A stretch of 34,609 nucleotides of DNA, from positions 1 through 34,609 of the IMG/VR virus record IMGVR_UViG_3300010430_000277; one strand, 5' to 3'. A model generated the notes under the pieces. That model had not been told where the DNA came from, did not search any database, and worked only from the letters and a program-made list of their open reading frames with translations. This DNA comes from a virus. A program made the position numbers and the translations under genes. This document shows, piece by piece, positions 8,571-17,399 of the stretch (positions within the stretch are counted from its first letter, which is position 1; each line of letters begins with the position of its first letter).

Positions 8571-11309
8571 CTAGAAGCCTCCCGCATCGGTCGCTAGGCG
8601 TTGGTCTACGTTGCGAAATTCGAAAGCGTCCGAAATGCGGCTCGTAAGCTCGTCCGCAAATTCTTCGGTCCCGATAAAGGTATCAATCATAATATTAACG
8701 TTTTGACCGCCACCGAGAGAGCCGCCATCATCAAGGAATTGTGTTAGGTCTTGGTTGGTCTCGGCCGGCACAACACGCTCGCCACGGTGGATAAAGGCCA
8801 CTTGGTCGTTCGGAACAAAGTCGGCACCATTGGCGGCGCCGGCCAAGATAGTTCCGGCACGACCGGCCGCAAAATTAGACGCCCCTTCCGCGACGGCGGG
8901 CGCAAGGGCGGGGCCAATAATAGGTATCGCGGCCGTCGATGCAAAGGCGTTGATATATGTCGTCGCCTTACCCGACGCGATTTGAGACTTGGCGAAGCCG
9001 AGTTGCAAAATATTGTTAAGGAGGCTTTGTATCCCAATACGAACCAAGGCCGCCAAAAGCTCTTTAATAATCGTCTTCCCGAGATTCTTAAAGATGACGG
9101 ACGCTTTTTCTCCCCCGAAAATCATTGCATCAAAAGCCGATACGACCGCTCCTTCCACGTTTTGGAAAGTACCAACTAGGAAATTACCAAAGGTTAGTGT
9201 TATATCGTTAAGTGTGTTGCCGGTGAGTTGGAAGGCTTCGATGAGTGAGGCATTAAATAAACCAAAGGTCTCTATCCTTCTTTCAAAGCTCTCGTTTTCC
9301 GCGATCTCTTGGGCGAGTAAGTTCTCTTGTTTAGCCTCAAGTAAAAACGAGTTCTCGAGGAGTGTGGATTGTGCGAAGGGCGAAGAGCCGGGTTCAAATC
9401 CGGGAGCAAGGGGCGGACCGCCGCCGAATACGCCCGGGCCAACGGTCTCGGGCTCGGGAGTATCTCGAGCTATGGGCGACCTTGTGTTATTAAGTTCAAT
9501 TTGTTTTTGGATAAGGCCATCGATTGCGCCATCTAGGGCGTTAATCTCGCCTCGAATTTTGTTAAAACCCGCCTCGGTCTTCTCAACTTCGGCGGTGTAT
9601 AGCTTCGCGTTGTCTTGCAAGTCTTTTGTAAAGCCGGTTATGGTTGCCGTTTCGGCTTTAATTTTCTCGAGACGCTTCTCTTCCTCCGGTGTGAAAAATT
9701 TAATTTGAGCGGCCGTTACGTCGCGAATCTCGGTCTTTAATTCCGCGAATCTACCTTGTAACCCCTTTAGAGCCGCCTCGGGAAAGAATCTATTCGCGAT
9801 AGGGTTTTCTAGAATCTCTTTAATTATGCCGATTTGAAATTTCTTAAATAGAATTCGAGCCTCGTTAAACGCAAATCGGAACGCGGGGATAATAGAAAAA
9901 GCGGCGTCGGCGATAAGGTCGGCAACGAATTTAAATGCCTCGGCAAGTCCGCGCAAAATAAGGGCTCCGGCTTCGCCCAAAAACGCGAATCCTTGGCGGA
10001 AGTCGTTTATAACGCTCGCGCTTATCACGATGGTTTTTGCCAATATGATAAACCCGTCGGTAAGTAGGCCAATAATGGTTAGCGTGGCGCCCGTTACGAG
10101 CCTGTCGTTTGCCTCGACCCATTTCCCGACACGACTAATAATCTCGGACGCGACCTTGGAAAACTCACCTAAGATCGGTAAAAATTTATCCCCAATTTGA
10201 ATTGAGACGGCCTCGATATTATTTCTCAATACTTGCACTCGAGATGCAAAGTCTCGGAAACGGAGTTCGGATTCCTTGGTTAATGCTTCGTTTTCAATAA
10301 AGGCCGCTTGAGATCGAGCCAAGGAGCGGTTAAGTACGTCGCCCGCTTTCGCAACCGACAAGAGGGCACGACGTGTGCGCTCGTTCTCAAGGTTAAGCGC
10401 ATCGAGAACCGGGGTAACAGTACCGGCCTCCTCCGCAATGCGGCCCAAGCCGGTTACAAAAAGATCGATTGCGGCGGCGGGATCTTCCCCAAATTGGCGG
10501 CGGAATTCTTCGGCGGTTACGCCGGCAACCTTTGCAAAGGTCTCGAGCTTCTCGCCACCTTCCGCGGCCGCGTCCCCAATCCGAGTAAACACCTTGCTAA
10601 ATGCGGTGCCGCCGGCTTCGGCCTCAACCCCAACGGAGCTTATCGCCGCACCAAAAGCGAGTATATCTTCGGCGGATAGGCCCGCAATAGAACCGGCGGC
10701 GGCTAATCTAGTCGAGAGAGCCACGATTTCGGGCTCGGAGGTGGCAAAGTTATTACCAAGGTCGACGATTGCGGCACCAAGACGGTCTATACTCTTGAGC
10801 GGAAGACGTGTAATATTGGCAAACCGAGCGAGGCTAGTTGCGGCCTCTTCGGCGGAAAGTTCGGTGGTTACGCCAAGACGTGCGATTGTTTCGGTAAATT
10901 TCTCAATGTTTGCAATCGGAATACCGAGACGGCCGGCGGCTTCACCAATGCCGGCGAGCTCTTTAGCGGTTACGGGTATCTCTTTGGAGAGATCGATAAA
11001 GGTCCGGCGAACTCCGCGCAACTCTTCTTCGGTGGCGTCTAAAACCTTGACCACGCCCGTAAAAGCGGTTTGAAAGTCGGTCGCGTCTTGGACCGCGGTC
11101 TTAATGGGTAGAGTTGCGGCGCTAATGGCCCGACTCGCAAGCCGGAATCCACGCGCCGCCAAGTCGAAAGCTTGGTTAACGGCGACAACATTACCCTTAA
11201 GCCCGGTTAAAAAGTCTTCGGTCTTTTTGGTGGAGCGCCGTACTTGTGACAATCCCTTTTCGAATTGCTCCGCACGTAGGCGTAGAATGAGTTCCGCGGT
11301 TTCGGCCAT
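8571..11309 (-). CDS. tail tape measure protein
   Basis: A 912-residue protein that sets tail length and occupies the tube lumen. The N-terminus is a coiled coil, and about residues 85-300 match the TP901-type tape measure core (VVKVLDATEEELRGVRRTF, KEIPVTAKELAGIGEAAGRL and the repeated 'AAGSIAGLSAEDILAFGAAI'). Hydrophobic stretches near residues 395-430 could cross the host membrane during DNA delivery. The C-terminus is Gly/Ala-rich and ends acidic. It lies just downstream of the frameshifted chaperones, as is usual. At roughly 1.5 A per residue this would correspond to a tail near 130-140 nm; that figure is inference. Confidence 0.95.
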   Translation of the reverse strand: MAETAELILRLRAEQFEKGLSQVRRSTKKTEDFLTGLKGNVVAVNQAFDLAARGFRLASRAISAATLPIKTAVQDATDFQTAFTGVVKVLDATEEELRGVRRTFIDLSKEIPVTAKELAGIGEAAGRLGIPIANIEKFTETIARLGVTTELSAEEAATSLARFANITRLPLKSIDRLGAAIVDLGNNFATSEPEIVALSTRLAAAGSIAGLSAEDILAFGAAISSVGVEAEAGGTAFSKVFTRIGDAAAEGGEKLETFAKVAGVTAEEFRRQFGEDPAAAIDLFVTGLGRIAEEAGTVTPVLDALNLENERTRRALLSVAKAGDVLNRSLARSQAAFIENEALTKESELRFRDFASRVQVLRNNIEAVSIQIGDKFLPILGEFSKVASEIISRVGKWVEANDRLVTGATLTIIGLLTDGFIILAKTIVISASVINDFRQGFAFLGEAGALILRGLAEAFKFVADLIADAAFSIIPAFRFAFNEARILFKKFQIGIIKEILENPIANRFFPEAALKGLQGRFAELKTEIRDVTAAQIKFFTPEEEKRLEKIKAETATITGFTKDLQDNAKLYTAEVEKTEAGFNKIRGEINALDGAIDGLIQKQIELNNTRSPIARDTPEPETVGPGVFGGGPPLAPGFEPGSSPFAQSTLLENSFLLEAKQENLLAQEIAENESFERRIETFGLFNASLIEAFQLTGNTLNDITLTFGNFLVGTFQNVEGAVVSAFDAMIFGGEKASVIFKNLGKTIIKELLAALVRIGIQSLLNNILQLGFAKSQIASGKATTYINAFASTAAIPIIGPALAPAVAEGASNFAAGRAGTILAGAANGADFVPNDQVAFIHRGERVVPAETNQDLTQFLDDGGSLGGGQNVNIMIDTFIGTEEFADELTSRISDAFEFRNVDQRLATDAGGF

Positions 11310-11312
11310 TAG

Positions 11313-11846
11313 TTATTTTCTCCGAGCAAAGGGGGAAGATTTACCGCCCCGTTGTGGCTTGTTGGCCTTGCGTTGCTGTTCTTCGAGTTGCTCCTTTTCA
11401 ATGGCTCCGATTTCGTATCGAATAACCTCGATTGCGCGGACGAATTTTTCGCTTTGCTCCCAAAGTTCTCCGAAAGGAAGTATGCCGTGAGCATCGAGCC
11501 AACCATACGCGCGGAAATATTCGCCAATGTGAGAGCGGTTAACAATGGCTTGGGGGCAAGTTTGAAACTCGTATCCGGACGGGTTCCGGACGGGGTTAAT
11601 TGCGGGCTCGCCTCGGCATCCGTAGAGGTCTTGGAGGTTTTCGACGTTTTGTTTTCGGGCTTCGGGGTCATCGATTATATACCCCCGTTGCGAGGGATCT
11701 TTGCACCACTCGCACGACTTCGGCCCGTTGGGCTTCTTCGAGTTCCGAACCGCCCACTTGAGGGCTTCCGCTTCCTCTTCGGTGAGCGTATTTTGATAAA
11801 CGATTTCGGCCGCGAGCTCCGCCAAGAGTCCGCGCCCGCTCGTTAT
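11313..11846 (-). CDS. tail assembly chaperone, frameshifted C-terminal part (gpT-like)
   Basis: This frame has no good start of its own (its first usable codon is a TTG at 11825 without a clear Shine-Dalgarno site). It is reached by a -1 slip at the A-AAA-AAA heptamer at 11852-11846: after the slip the ribosome reads ATA ACG AGC and continues for 177 codons, giving a 307-residue fusion with the upstream 130-residue protein. The extension is rich in Glu and Lys, with a CEWC motif and a CRGEP segment in its first half. By analogy with lambda gpG/gpGT, the fusion should bind the tape measure protein during tail assembly. It ends three bases before the tape measure start. Confidence 0.8.
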   Translation of the reverse strand: MTSGRGLLAELAAEIVYQNTLTEEEAEALKWAVRNSKKPNGPKSCEWCKDPSQRGYIIDDPEARKQNVENLQDLYGCRGEPAINPVRNPSGYEFQTCPQAIVNRSHIGEYFRAYGWLDAHGILPFGELWEQSEKFVRAIEVIRYEIGAIEKEQLEEQQRKANKPQRGGKSSPFARRK

Positions 11847-12235
11847 TTTTTTGAGTCGTCGTCCTCATTGTCGGCCCCATGACTTGAGATTTTTTGAAAA
11901 AGGCCGGTCAAAAGTCCACTAGCGTAATAGATATCGAGAGTCTCGTCGGCTACGACTTCCATATTTTTACCGTTAAGGCGGCTCTTACTCACCTTAAACG
12001 GAACCTCGGAACCATCTTCGAACTCTAAGCCGGAGTGACCCTTCACCCCGTACTTAACGACGTCTAATTGAATGTTTAGCATATCTTCACCCGATGCCTT
12101 GCCCGCCACTTGCCGTTGACCGGCGTCTATGAATTGTGCATAGATGGTGCGGGGAATAATCCCGATTTGGAAAACGCCGCCTTGATACTTAAACTCGACG
12201 GTGTGATCGGGTCGGACACAAACTAGTTTACTCAT
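11843..12235 (-). CDS. tail assembly chaperone (gpG-like)
   Basis: A 130-residue protein between the tail tube and the tape measure. A strong AAGGAGG lies eight bases before its ATG. The N-terminal half is beta-rich and the C-terminus is acidic, ending DNEDDDSKK at the slippery site. This is the position and length of the short tail chaperone made without frameshifting; a small share of ribosomes should produce the longer fusion. No sequence family is recognised directly; the call rests on position and the frameshift signal. Confidence 0.8.
   Translation of the reverse strand: MSKLVCVRPDHTVEFKYQGGVFQIGIIPRTIYAQFIDAGQRQVAGKASGEDMLNIQLDVVKYGVKGHSGLEFEDGSEVPFKVSKSRLNGKNMEVVADETLDIYYASGLLTGLFQKISSHGADNEDDDSKK
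11846..11852 (-). promoter_or_regulatory. programmed -1 ribosomal frameshift site A-AAA-AAA
   Basis: The last three sense codons of the short chaperone are TCA AAA AAA followed by TAA, so the heptamer sits exactly in the zero-frame X-XXY-YYZ register. The -1 frame is open from here to 11313. CGAGC just downstream can pair with a GCTCG about 20 bases on, a possible stimulatory stem. This is the classical arrangement for tail chaperone pairs. Confidence 0.85.
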
Positions 12236-12331
12236 GGCCTAAGCCTCCTTGCGTAAGAGGTCCGGGGTCGGGCATGATGGCCCACGCAAGAAAAGCCGCC
12301 CTTCCCCAAACCAATTTCTATAACCTTGCGT

Positions 12332-13507
12332 TTAGACGAAGCCCAAAAAGATTTCGTCTTGAAGTGCAACGGATTCGTGAGCGGAAAAGGGTAGCGAGTG
12401 AACCATAGTCCCGTCGCTATCTTCGAAGCCCACACCGGTAAAGTTATTAAACGGCATCCAAAGGCCGACACCTTCTCCGGCGATAAAATCGTCGGAAGCA
12501 TCAAGGCTCGCAATACCCACTTCCAATTCGAAGTCGGTATTATCGACAAAGTCGGTCCAAATTGAAATGTTAGCCGCGTCGACTTGTGGGTCCACGGTGC
12601 CGGTAACTTCACGATCGGTAATGAAGAGACGAGAACGTCCGCCGGTGTTTGTAATACATTCTTCCGGGGTGACGGTTTGCGCCATAGTCATTTCGATATT
12701 GTTTACACAAAAAAGCGTATCACTTCCGCCGCCAGTCGCACTCCGATACACATTACCACCGATCGCAACCGGGGGAGGTGTGGCGTTAAAGGTCGGAGTA
12801 AACGGGCTTGAAGCCGCGACCGAATCGTAATCCAACATCTCGAGAGTAAGGGTGAGTTTTGGAATTTGACCGGTTGCGAAGTCGGTAAAGGCCACGTTAG
12901 AAACGCGACAACCAACGCCGCGGGCTTCCCATTCGTCGCCATACCAAACCGTGATAGAGAGCGGATCATGAGAATCATTGGCGGGTTTGTATGTGTATCC
13001 GCCGATAACGTCCACCGCGGCGGCGGGGGCGCCCTTGTCTAGAGCCCGGTTAAGGGTCAAGACGTCGCCGGCCACGCTACGCACAAAGCGAAGCTCGCCG
13101 TCAATGTGAACCACGTCGCCCTTTTCGTAGGCCGCGCCTTCGCCGGTATCGACATTAATGTCGGTATCGGTTGAGCCGCCAACGGTTGTTGCATTGCCGG
13201 GGGTAGTCTTGCGCCCGAAAGCGGACTCGAGCAAGACGTCGGCTTCGGGGGCGTCAACCACGATGCCGGTTACGCCTCCGGATCGAAGCTCGATTCCGAG
13301 CTCCATTGTGCCGGACCGAATCCCATGTAGGGGTTTCAATCGGCCGATGCTACCTTTAATGAGGTTACGGTCGAGTTGCTCCACTTCCGGATTGAAAGCG
13401 GGAACGTCGACAATTTGCACATAGTCGGCCCCGGATGCGGGAGCAACGTAGGTGCCTTCGGTAACTTCGGCAACCACGGCAACGAGTGTACTTCTTGTAA
13501 GTGCCAT
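12332..13507 (-). CDS. major tail (tube) protein
   Basis: A 391-residue protein located between the neck proteins and the tail chaperones. The first residues (MALTRSTLVAVVAEVTEGTY) match the typical start of phage tail tube proteins of the gpV/phiCbK-like type, 'VAEVTEGTYVAPA'. A beta-rich tube domain fills most of the length, with an inserted 'GDVVHIDGELRFVRSV' hairpin near residue 130 and an Ig-like or C-terminal domain after about 280. It is expected to be one of the most abundant virion proteins. A 96-base gap separates it from the next gene. Confidence 0.8.
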   Translation of the reverse strand: MALTRSTLVAVVAEVTEGTYVAPASGADYVQIVDVPAFNPEVEQLDRNLIKGSIGRLKPLHGIRSGTMELGIELRSGGVTGIVVDAPEADVLLESAFGRKTTPGNATTVGGSTDTDINVDTGEGAAYEKGDVVHIDGELRFVRSVAGDVLTLNRALDKGAPAAAVDVIGGYTYKPANDSHDPLSITVWYGDEWEARGVGCRVSNVAFTDFATGQIPKLTLTLEMLDYDSVAASSPFTPTFNATPPPVAIGGNVYRSATGGGSDTLFCVNNIEMTMAQTVTPEECITNTGGRSRLFITDREVTGTVDPQVDAANISIWTDFVDNTDFELEVGIASLDASDDFIAGEGVGLWMPFNNFTGVGFEDSDGTMVHSLPFSAHESVALQDEIFLGFV

Positions 13508-13519
13508 TAGTTTACCTTT

Positions 13520-13963
13520 CTAAACTAAGTTGATATCGTATTTCATACGAAAGATAAGAGTGGAGACCAACCACTCACCGTTTTCGGTTTCAACGAGTTC
13601 AACCGTTGAAGATTCGATGGTCTCAAAAACGATACCGGAGTCTATCCTTTGCTTAACCAAAGATTTAACTACGGTTTCCTCATTATCGAGAACGTCTCTA
13701 TATTTGTCTTGATTTGCAAGGCCGGCATAGGAAGTCGGCATCTTGTAAAGGACGACAATTTCGAGATTTCGCTCGATGGTAAGCATCTTATTAATTGCTT
13801 TGCGGTCAAAGTCGGGACCGGCCGAGAGAAAGCGAGCCGAGTACGACTTATCTCTAATGGTCGCCGGTATGCGGGCGGTATCAAATATCACGTTTGACTC
13901 CTCGAAGCCGAGGTTCTTCATTCGTATATTTAACGCGTCCAATACATCTACCGGCGTTGACAT
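13520..13963 (-). CDS. tail terminator/tail completion-like protein
   Basis: A 147-residue protein starting with a TAATG overlap with the upstream neck gene and followed 12 bases later by the tail tube gene. The fold suggested is alpha/beta: an N-terminal helix (VDVLDALNIRMKNLG), then strands such as NLEIVVLYKM and WLVSTLIFRMKY separated by an Ala/Asp-rich helix. Size, order and architecture fit the tail terminator proteins that cap the tube (lambda gpU-like), although sequence similarity cannot be shown by eye. Confidence 0.6.
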   Translation of the reverse strand: MSTPVDVLDALNIRMKNLGFEESNVIFDTARIPATIRDKSYSARFLSAGPDFDRKAINKMLTIERNLEIVVLYKMPTSYAGLANQDKYRDVLDNEETVVKSLVKQRIDSGIVFETIESSTVELVETENGEWLVSTLIFRMKYDINLV

Positions 13964-14400
13964 TAGATGCGACCCAAGCGGGGGCCGTGATCGGTTTGGA
14001 TTTCGTCTTTGGTGATTTTGCCGTCGTTGTTTTTATCAACGCTCAAGCTACGCTTAACGTTTTCTAACTCATTGTTAAACATCGAAAAATATTTCTCTTC
14101 CTTGGCCGCGAAGCGATCTCCGCCGTTAACCATGAGAAAGCCGAAAATAATCTCGAGAGTTTTAAATGTGCTAAGTAAACGTAGCTCGCTTGTCCGGACG
14201 AGTTGGGACTCCGCGTCACCCTCGGAGAACTCCGCATCAAGAACCTTGTCCTTAATTAGGAGATCGAGGATCTCGCGCTTTGCCGCGTTGTGTTGCGGTA
14301 AAAAGTCGCCTTGCCCCTCCGGTATATAGCAATTAATCCCGGGCTCGCGCTCGAGAAGGTCTTGGTCGTCGGACCAAACATCGCCGTAAATTTCACCCAT
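13963..14400 (-). CDS. head-tail connector-like protein with an EF-hand loop
   Basis: A 145-residue protein between the major capsid protein and the tail terminator, where head-completion or adaptor proteins lie. Its middle is helical (residues 40-115), like gp6/gp15-type adaptors. Unusually, residues 122-133 form a canonical EF-hand calcium loop, with Asp at positions 1 and 5, Asn at 3, Gly at 6, Ile at 8 and Glu at 12. The C-terminal part after the loop is short (12 residues), so only one EF loop is present. I infer a metal-stabilised neck protein. Confidence 0.65.
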   Translation of the reverse strand: MGEIYGDVWSDDQDLLEREPGINCYIPEGQGDFLPQHNAAKREILDLLIKDKVLDAEFSEGDAESQLVRTSELRLLSTFKTLEIIFGFLMVNGGDRFAAKEEKYFSMFNNELENVKRSLSVDKNNDGKITKDEIQTDHGPRLGRI

Positions 14401-14419
14401 TCCAAGCCCCGTTCAAATT

Positions 14420-14443
14420 GGGGGAAGGCCTAAGCCCTCCCCC
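14420..14443 (-). terminator. hairpin after the major capsid gene (attenuator or mRNA stabiliser)
   Basis: Arms at 14420-14429 and 14434-14443 pair over ten positions in the leftward RNA, with one G-U pair and a four-base loop. On the rightward strand the same position is an A-C mismatch, so the hairpin is better in the late mRNA. No U-run follows, so it is more likely a processing or stability element, or a leaky terminator, than a full stop. Confidence 0.5.
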
Positions 14444-14466
14444 GTTTTTGATTACGAAACGTCTAA

Positions 14467-15300
14467 TTAGACGTTACGCTCCACAACTTGGACGGCGTCT
14501 TCTTGGACGAGAACGCCACCATAGAGCACGAAGCCCTTGAGCAAGTCGGCAAAGCCTTTTTCACGACGGGCGCTTTCAATGGTGAGCTCTTTTTGCTGAG
14601 CCCAAGCCAATGCGCTTTCGTGGAAGAAGGGGTTTTGGTAGGTGTCGGGAGTGGCACCGGATTGTGAGACCGAGGTCGACACAACGATACGGAAGCCCAT
14701 CAACATACCAATTTCGCCTTCCATCAAAGCAACGCGGGACCCGTACTGATCGGCGTTAATGATGTTGGCATTACCCAAGAGGTCGCCTTCGACTTCGGGA
14801 TGGATCACGGCCCAACGGCCATCTTGTGGCACGTCTTGACTATTCAAGGCCACGCGAGCGTCCCGGAAGTCGTTAAGGTCGACGGTAGCGCCGGCCGAAA
14901 TGGGGGTGTTAGAAGTAGCGGCACCCAAGAGACTCAGCAAGTGCTGGTTCTGAGTAAGGGCGATCTTCTCGGCGGCGTCCCGGATAATGGGGCTATCGAG
15001 AGAGATGTTCGCTTGGATGGCGTCGACGTCGGCTACTTCCATAGCGAAGTAACGCTCTTGGTCGATGGGAAGATCGACTTGGGTCGAGGCAATGGTGTCG
15101 ATGGTGATATCACCGGTTCCGGCCGCGGCCAAATCGCGCACGGTGATTCCGGAAAACTTGTTAATGTGCACCACGTCGCCGCGACGGTTAATGTCGCCTT
15201 CATATTCACGAGTGGCAAGAAAGCGCAAGTCGCGTTTCTCTTGGAGAATGGCGACGAGAAGGTCGGACCAAAGCTCCGGTTTAAAGTTGTCTACTGACAT
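14467..15300 (-). CDS. major capsid protein
   Basis: A 277-residue HK97-fold type capsid protein. It follows the scaffold gene and has GGAG about seven bases before its ATG. Typical segments are the N-terminal helix with EKRDLRFLATREYEGD, the beta motif 'GDVVHINKFSGITVRDL', 'DQERYFAMEVADVDAIQA', and the C-terminal 'HESALAWAQQKELTIESARRE' preceding the final strand. There is no obvious maturation protease gene nearby and the N-terminus is short, in keeping with a separate scaffold protein and no delta domain. Its DNA has somewhat more CAG/CTG triplets than the replication genes, perhaps reflecting selection for host-optimal codons. Confidence 0.9.
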   Translation of the reverse strand: MSVDNFKPELWSDLLVAILQEKRDLRFLATREYEGDINRRGDVVHINKFSGITVRDLAAAGTGDITIDTIASTQVDLPIDQERYFAMEVADVDAIQANISLDSPIIRDAAEKIALTQNQHLLSLLGAATSNTPISAGATVDLNDFRDARVALNSQDVPQDGRWAVIHPEVEGDLLGNANIINADQYGSRVALMEGEIGMLMGFRIVVSTSVSQSGATPDTYQNPFFHESALAWAQQKELTIESARREKGFADLLKGFVLYGGVLVQEDAVQVVERNV

Positions 15301-15324
15301 TGTTTACTCCAATGTTAAACGGGT

Positions 15325-15960
15325 TTAAAGTCTATTTTTCTTCCGCGCTTGCTCGCGTTTGCGAAAAAGGGCGATTCTTTGGTCCCGCGGTAACTTAGAG
15401 ATTTCATCCATAGAAAGGTCTCCGCCTTTCTCATTGAATTTTGGCCCCTCATTGCCACGAGTGGTTGAGGGCGTCTTTTCCGTAGATTTAAATAGGTATG
15501 AATGGTTTTTACGAAGAGATTCGAGGGCTTCGGTAACGCCGTGGACGTCGCCCGTTTCCTCATCGAAAGCAATAATGCCACGATCGAGGAGCTTAAGGCA
15601 ATCGGAATCCTTGATACCCATCCGAATGGCTTCCGACTCAATCTTTGAGTGGAGCTTATCTTCACGAATCCGGGAACGGAGGCTATCAACTTCTTTTTCA
15701 CGTAGTTCGGCAAGCTCTTTGTACTTGTTTTGCTCTTTGAGCTTCTCTTCGGCAAATTTCTTTTGTTCCTCTTCAAAAGCACGGAGTTTTTCCTTACGCG
15801 AGATTGACTCGCGCGTAACGTCCGAAAGCTTTTTTTGAGCTTCTTCATACTTGGTTTTTAATTCCTCTACTGAAAATTCGCCTTCTTGATCGTTTGTCTC
15901 GACCGGCTCTTGAGAACTATTTTCGGCGTTCTCGGCTCCGTTGGCGTCTGCCTCCGACAT
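15325..15960 (-). CDS. capsid scaffolding protein
   Basis: A 211-residue protein directly upstream of the capsid gene. The first 30 residues are acidic and polar. About residues 30-110 form a long charged coiled coil (EELKTKYEEAQKKL, then RAFEEEQKKFAEEKL), followed by a region with 'SEAIRMGIKDSDCLKLLDR' and an acidic low-complexity segment. The C-terminus is basic (FRKREQARKKNRL), as expected for the coat-binding tail of scaffolds. The overall plan matches DUF4355-type phage scaffolds. It has an AAGGGAG ribosome site beside a GC hairpin. Confidence 0.85.
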   Translation of the reverse strand: MSEADANGAENAENSSQEPVETNDQEGEFSVEELKTKYEEAQKKLSDVTRESISRKEKLRAFEEEQKKFAEEKLKEQNKYKELAELREKEVDSLRSRIREDKLHSKIESEAIRMGIKDSDCLKLLDRGIIAFDEETGDVHGVTEALESLRKNHSYLFKSTEKTPSTTRGNEGPKFNEKGGDLSMDEISKLPRDQRIALFRKREQARKKNRL

Positions 15961-16036
15961 TGTCGGCTCCCTTGGGGCACGGCCCCGGCTTTGCGTTATC
16001 TTAAATGGTTGAGGTTTTTAAGATCCGAGTCAAGTT

Positions 16037-16537
16037 TTATCTAATCTCAATTCGGCGACTACCGCGAGCAATGAGTCCGCGCAACTCTACCCCGAATCGG
16101 TTACTCAACTTTTTAACTTGGCGTGGGGACAACCCAACCCAAGTACCCTTGAGGCGGGAGGTATTGTCGGCCTTCTCTTGTTGCCTCTTTTGGGTAAAGC
16201 CGATAATCGCTTCACGCCTAGAGGCACGCTTAACCTTAAGATTATTCATCATCCGGCCGGCAAAGGTGAGGTTAACAATGTCGGTCCGACGGCTATTCGC
16301 ATTTCGGAAGGCCTTATAGCCGCCCTCGAATCTTTTAGACTTTCGGTCCTTTAGTCGAAAATAGCCCGGATTGGTGCTGTACCCCGGAAATTTGTTGTCG
16401 TTAACGTCTTTGCCGCTTTGTTGGGTGCGGTCGATAACCTCGACTAAGGCGTCGTTAGCTAGGGTCTTGATTAGTTCCCCGCTCTTAAAGCGTTTATCGA
16501 TGAGCGATAGGGTCGCATTAAATAACTTCCTCGCCAT
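16037..16537 (-). CDS. Mu G-like virion morphogenesis protein
   Basis: A 166-residue basic protein. Its motif 'GKDVNDNKFPGYSTNPGYF' near residues 42-60 resembles the 'G..W.PLS..T' region of phage virion morphogenesis (Mu gpG-like) proteins, followed by 'VNLTFAGRMMNNLKVK' and a basic C-terminus. It follows directly after a Mu F-like gene, the same F-G order as in phage Mu. These proteins act in head completion or tail joining. The ATG at 16537 comes one base after the preceding stop. A 76-base spacer with a GC-rich hairpin separates it from the scaffold. Confidence 0.6.
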   Translation of the reverse strand: MARKLFNATLSLIDKRFKSGELIKTLANDALVEVIDRTQQSGKDVNDNKFPGYSTNPGYFRLKDRKSKRFEGGYKAFRNANSRRTDIVNLTFAGRMMNNLKVKRASRREAIIGFTQKRQQEKADNTSRLKGTWVGLSPRQVKKLSNRFGVELRGLIARGSRRIEIR

Positions 16538-16538
16538 C

Positions 16539-17399
16539 TTAAGACCTTACCCCCGTATTCCCGGCCTCTTGCTCTTCGGCGAAGGCTTCGGGAGAGACCG
16601 GTAAAAGGCGGTGACGACAACCCCAACCGCCCGGATTGGACATAGAAGCCGCCCCGATCGGGTTTCCGGCCACATCGTCCCGGATTTCGGAGTCGGTAAA
16701 GTATCGACCGGCCCGACGGGCGCAAAAATCTCGGTTTGCACCGTCTAGGGGACCGGAGTAATACCAACCCCCAATCGCGTCTCGGTCGGTGGCTTGTTGA
16801 ATGACTTCGCCCTCGAAGGTGTTATAGGCGGTCATGGCCCAAGTTCGGGCGTGCCTCGCCATTGGATTACCGGCCCGATCCACGGTCCCGGCGACCGTTG
16901 ATCTTAAGCGCCGAATTAGGGTCTCCTCATCGACTCGGGTCGTGAGGCTTTGAAAGATGGTGTCCGAGATAACTTGGGAGGTAGCGGCCGCACCCCCATT
17001 AAACCGGTTAAGATTGAAATTTAAGAAAGCCGAAACGACCTCCCTATCTACGGAGGCGAGCCTTTGGTCCGCATTAAACCCGGCCGCGGTTAAGCTCCGG
17101 TTAAGATCGGCGGTTATGCCCCGGATCTCTATAAGTAGGCTTTCCTTTGCATCGTCCGCAATGGCGTTAAGCGCCCCGTCTAGGCTTTGGATGATAGTTA
17201 GGGCTTGATTAAAGTTCTCACGATTGAGCTCGAGAAAGTCGTCATCACTTAAGACAAAGCGGCGGGAGGCGACGATAAGCTCGTCCGACAAGGCTTGAAG
17301 CCCGGACGCGACGCTTTTCTCGGCTCGGTCCATGCCCCGATCTTCGAGCTCCCTAAGATCGATCGCAATCCGTTCTATTTCCGCCGGGTCAAAAGGCAT
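16539..17399 (-). CDS. Mu F-like minor head protein
   Basis: A 286-residue protein after the portal, joined by TAATG. The C-terminal third carries the hallmarks of the phage head morphogenesis (Mu gpF, SPP1 gp7) domain: 'RTWAMTAYNTFEGEV', then 'WYYSGPLDGANRDFCARRAG' and finally 'GGWGCRHRLLPV', in which Cys and His residues are conserved. The N-terminal 150 residues are helical. Members of this family sit at the portal vertex and may enter the cell with DNA. The identification by motif and order is firm. Confidence 0.9.
   Translation of the reverse strand: MPFDPAEIERIAIDLRELEDRGMDRAEKSVASGLQALSDELIVASRRFVLSDDDFLELNRENFNQALTIIQSLDGALNAIADDAKESLLIEIRGITADLNRSLTAAGFNADQRLASVDREVVSAFLNFNLNRFNGGAAATSQVISDTIFQSLTTRVDEETLIRRLRSTVAGTVDRAGNPMARHARTWAMTAYNTFEGEVIQQATDRDAIGGWYYSGPLDGANRDFCARRAGRYFTDSEIRDDVAGNPIGAASMSNPGGWGCRHRLLPVSPEAFAEEQEAGNTGVRS

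Noticed and set aside
11309-11671. Third overlapping open frame in the chaperone region
   Set aside because: It is explained by the frameshifted chaperone in the same place, and its Ser/Thr/Lys-rich sequence looks like a shadow frame.
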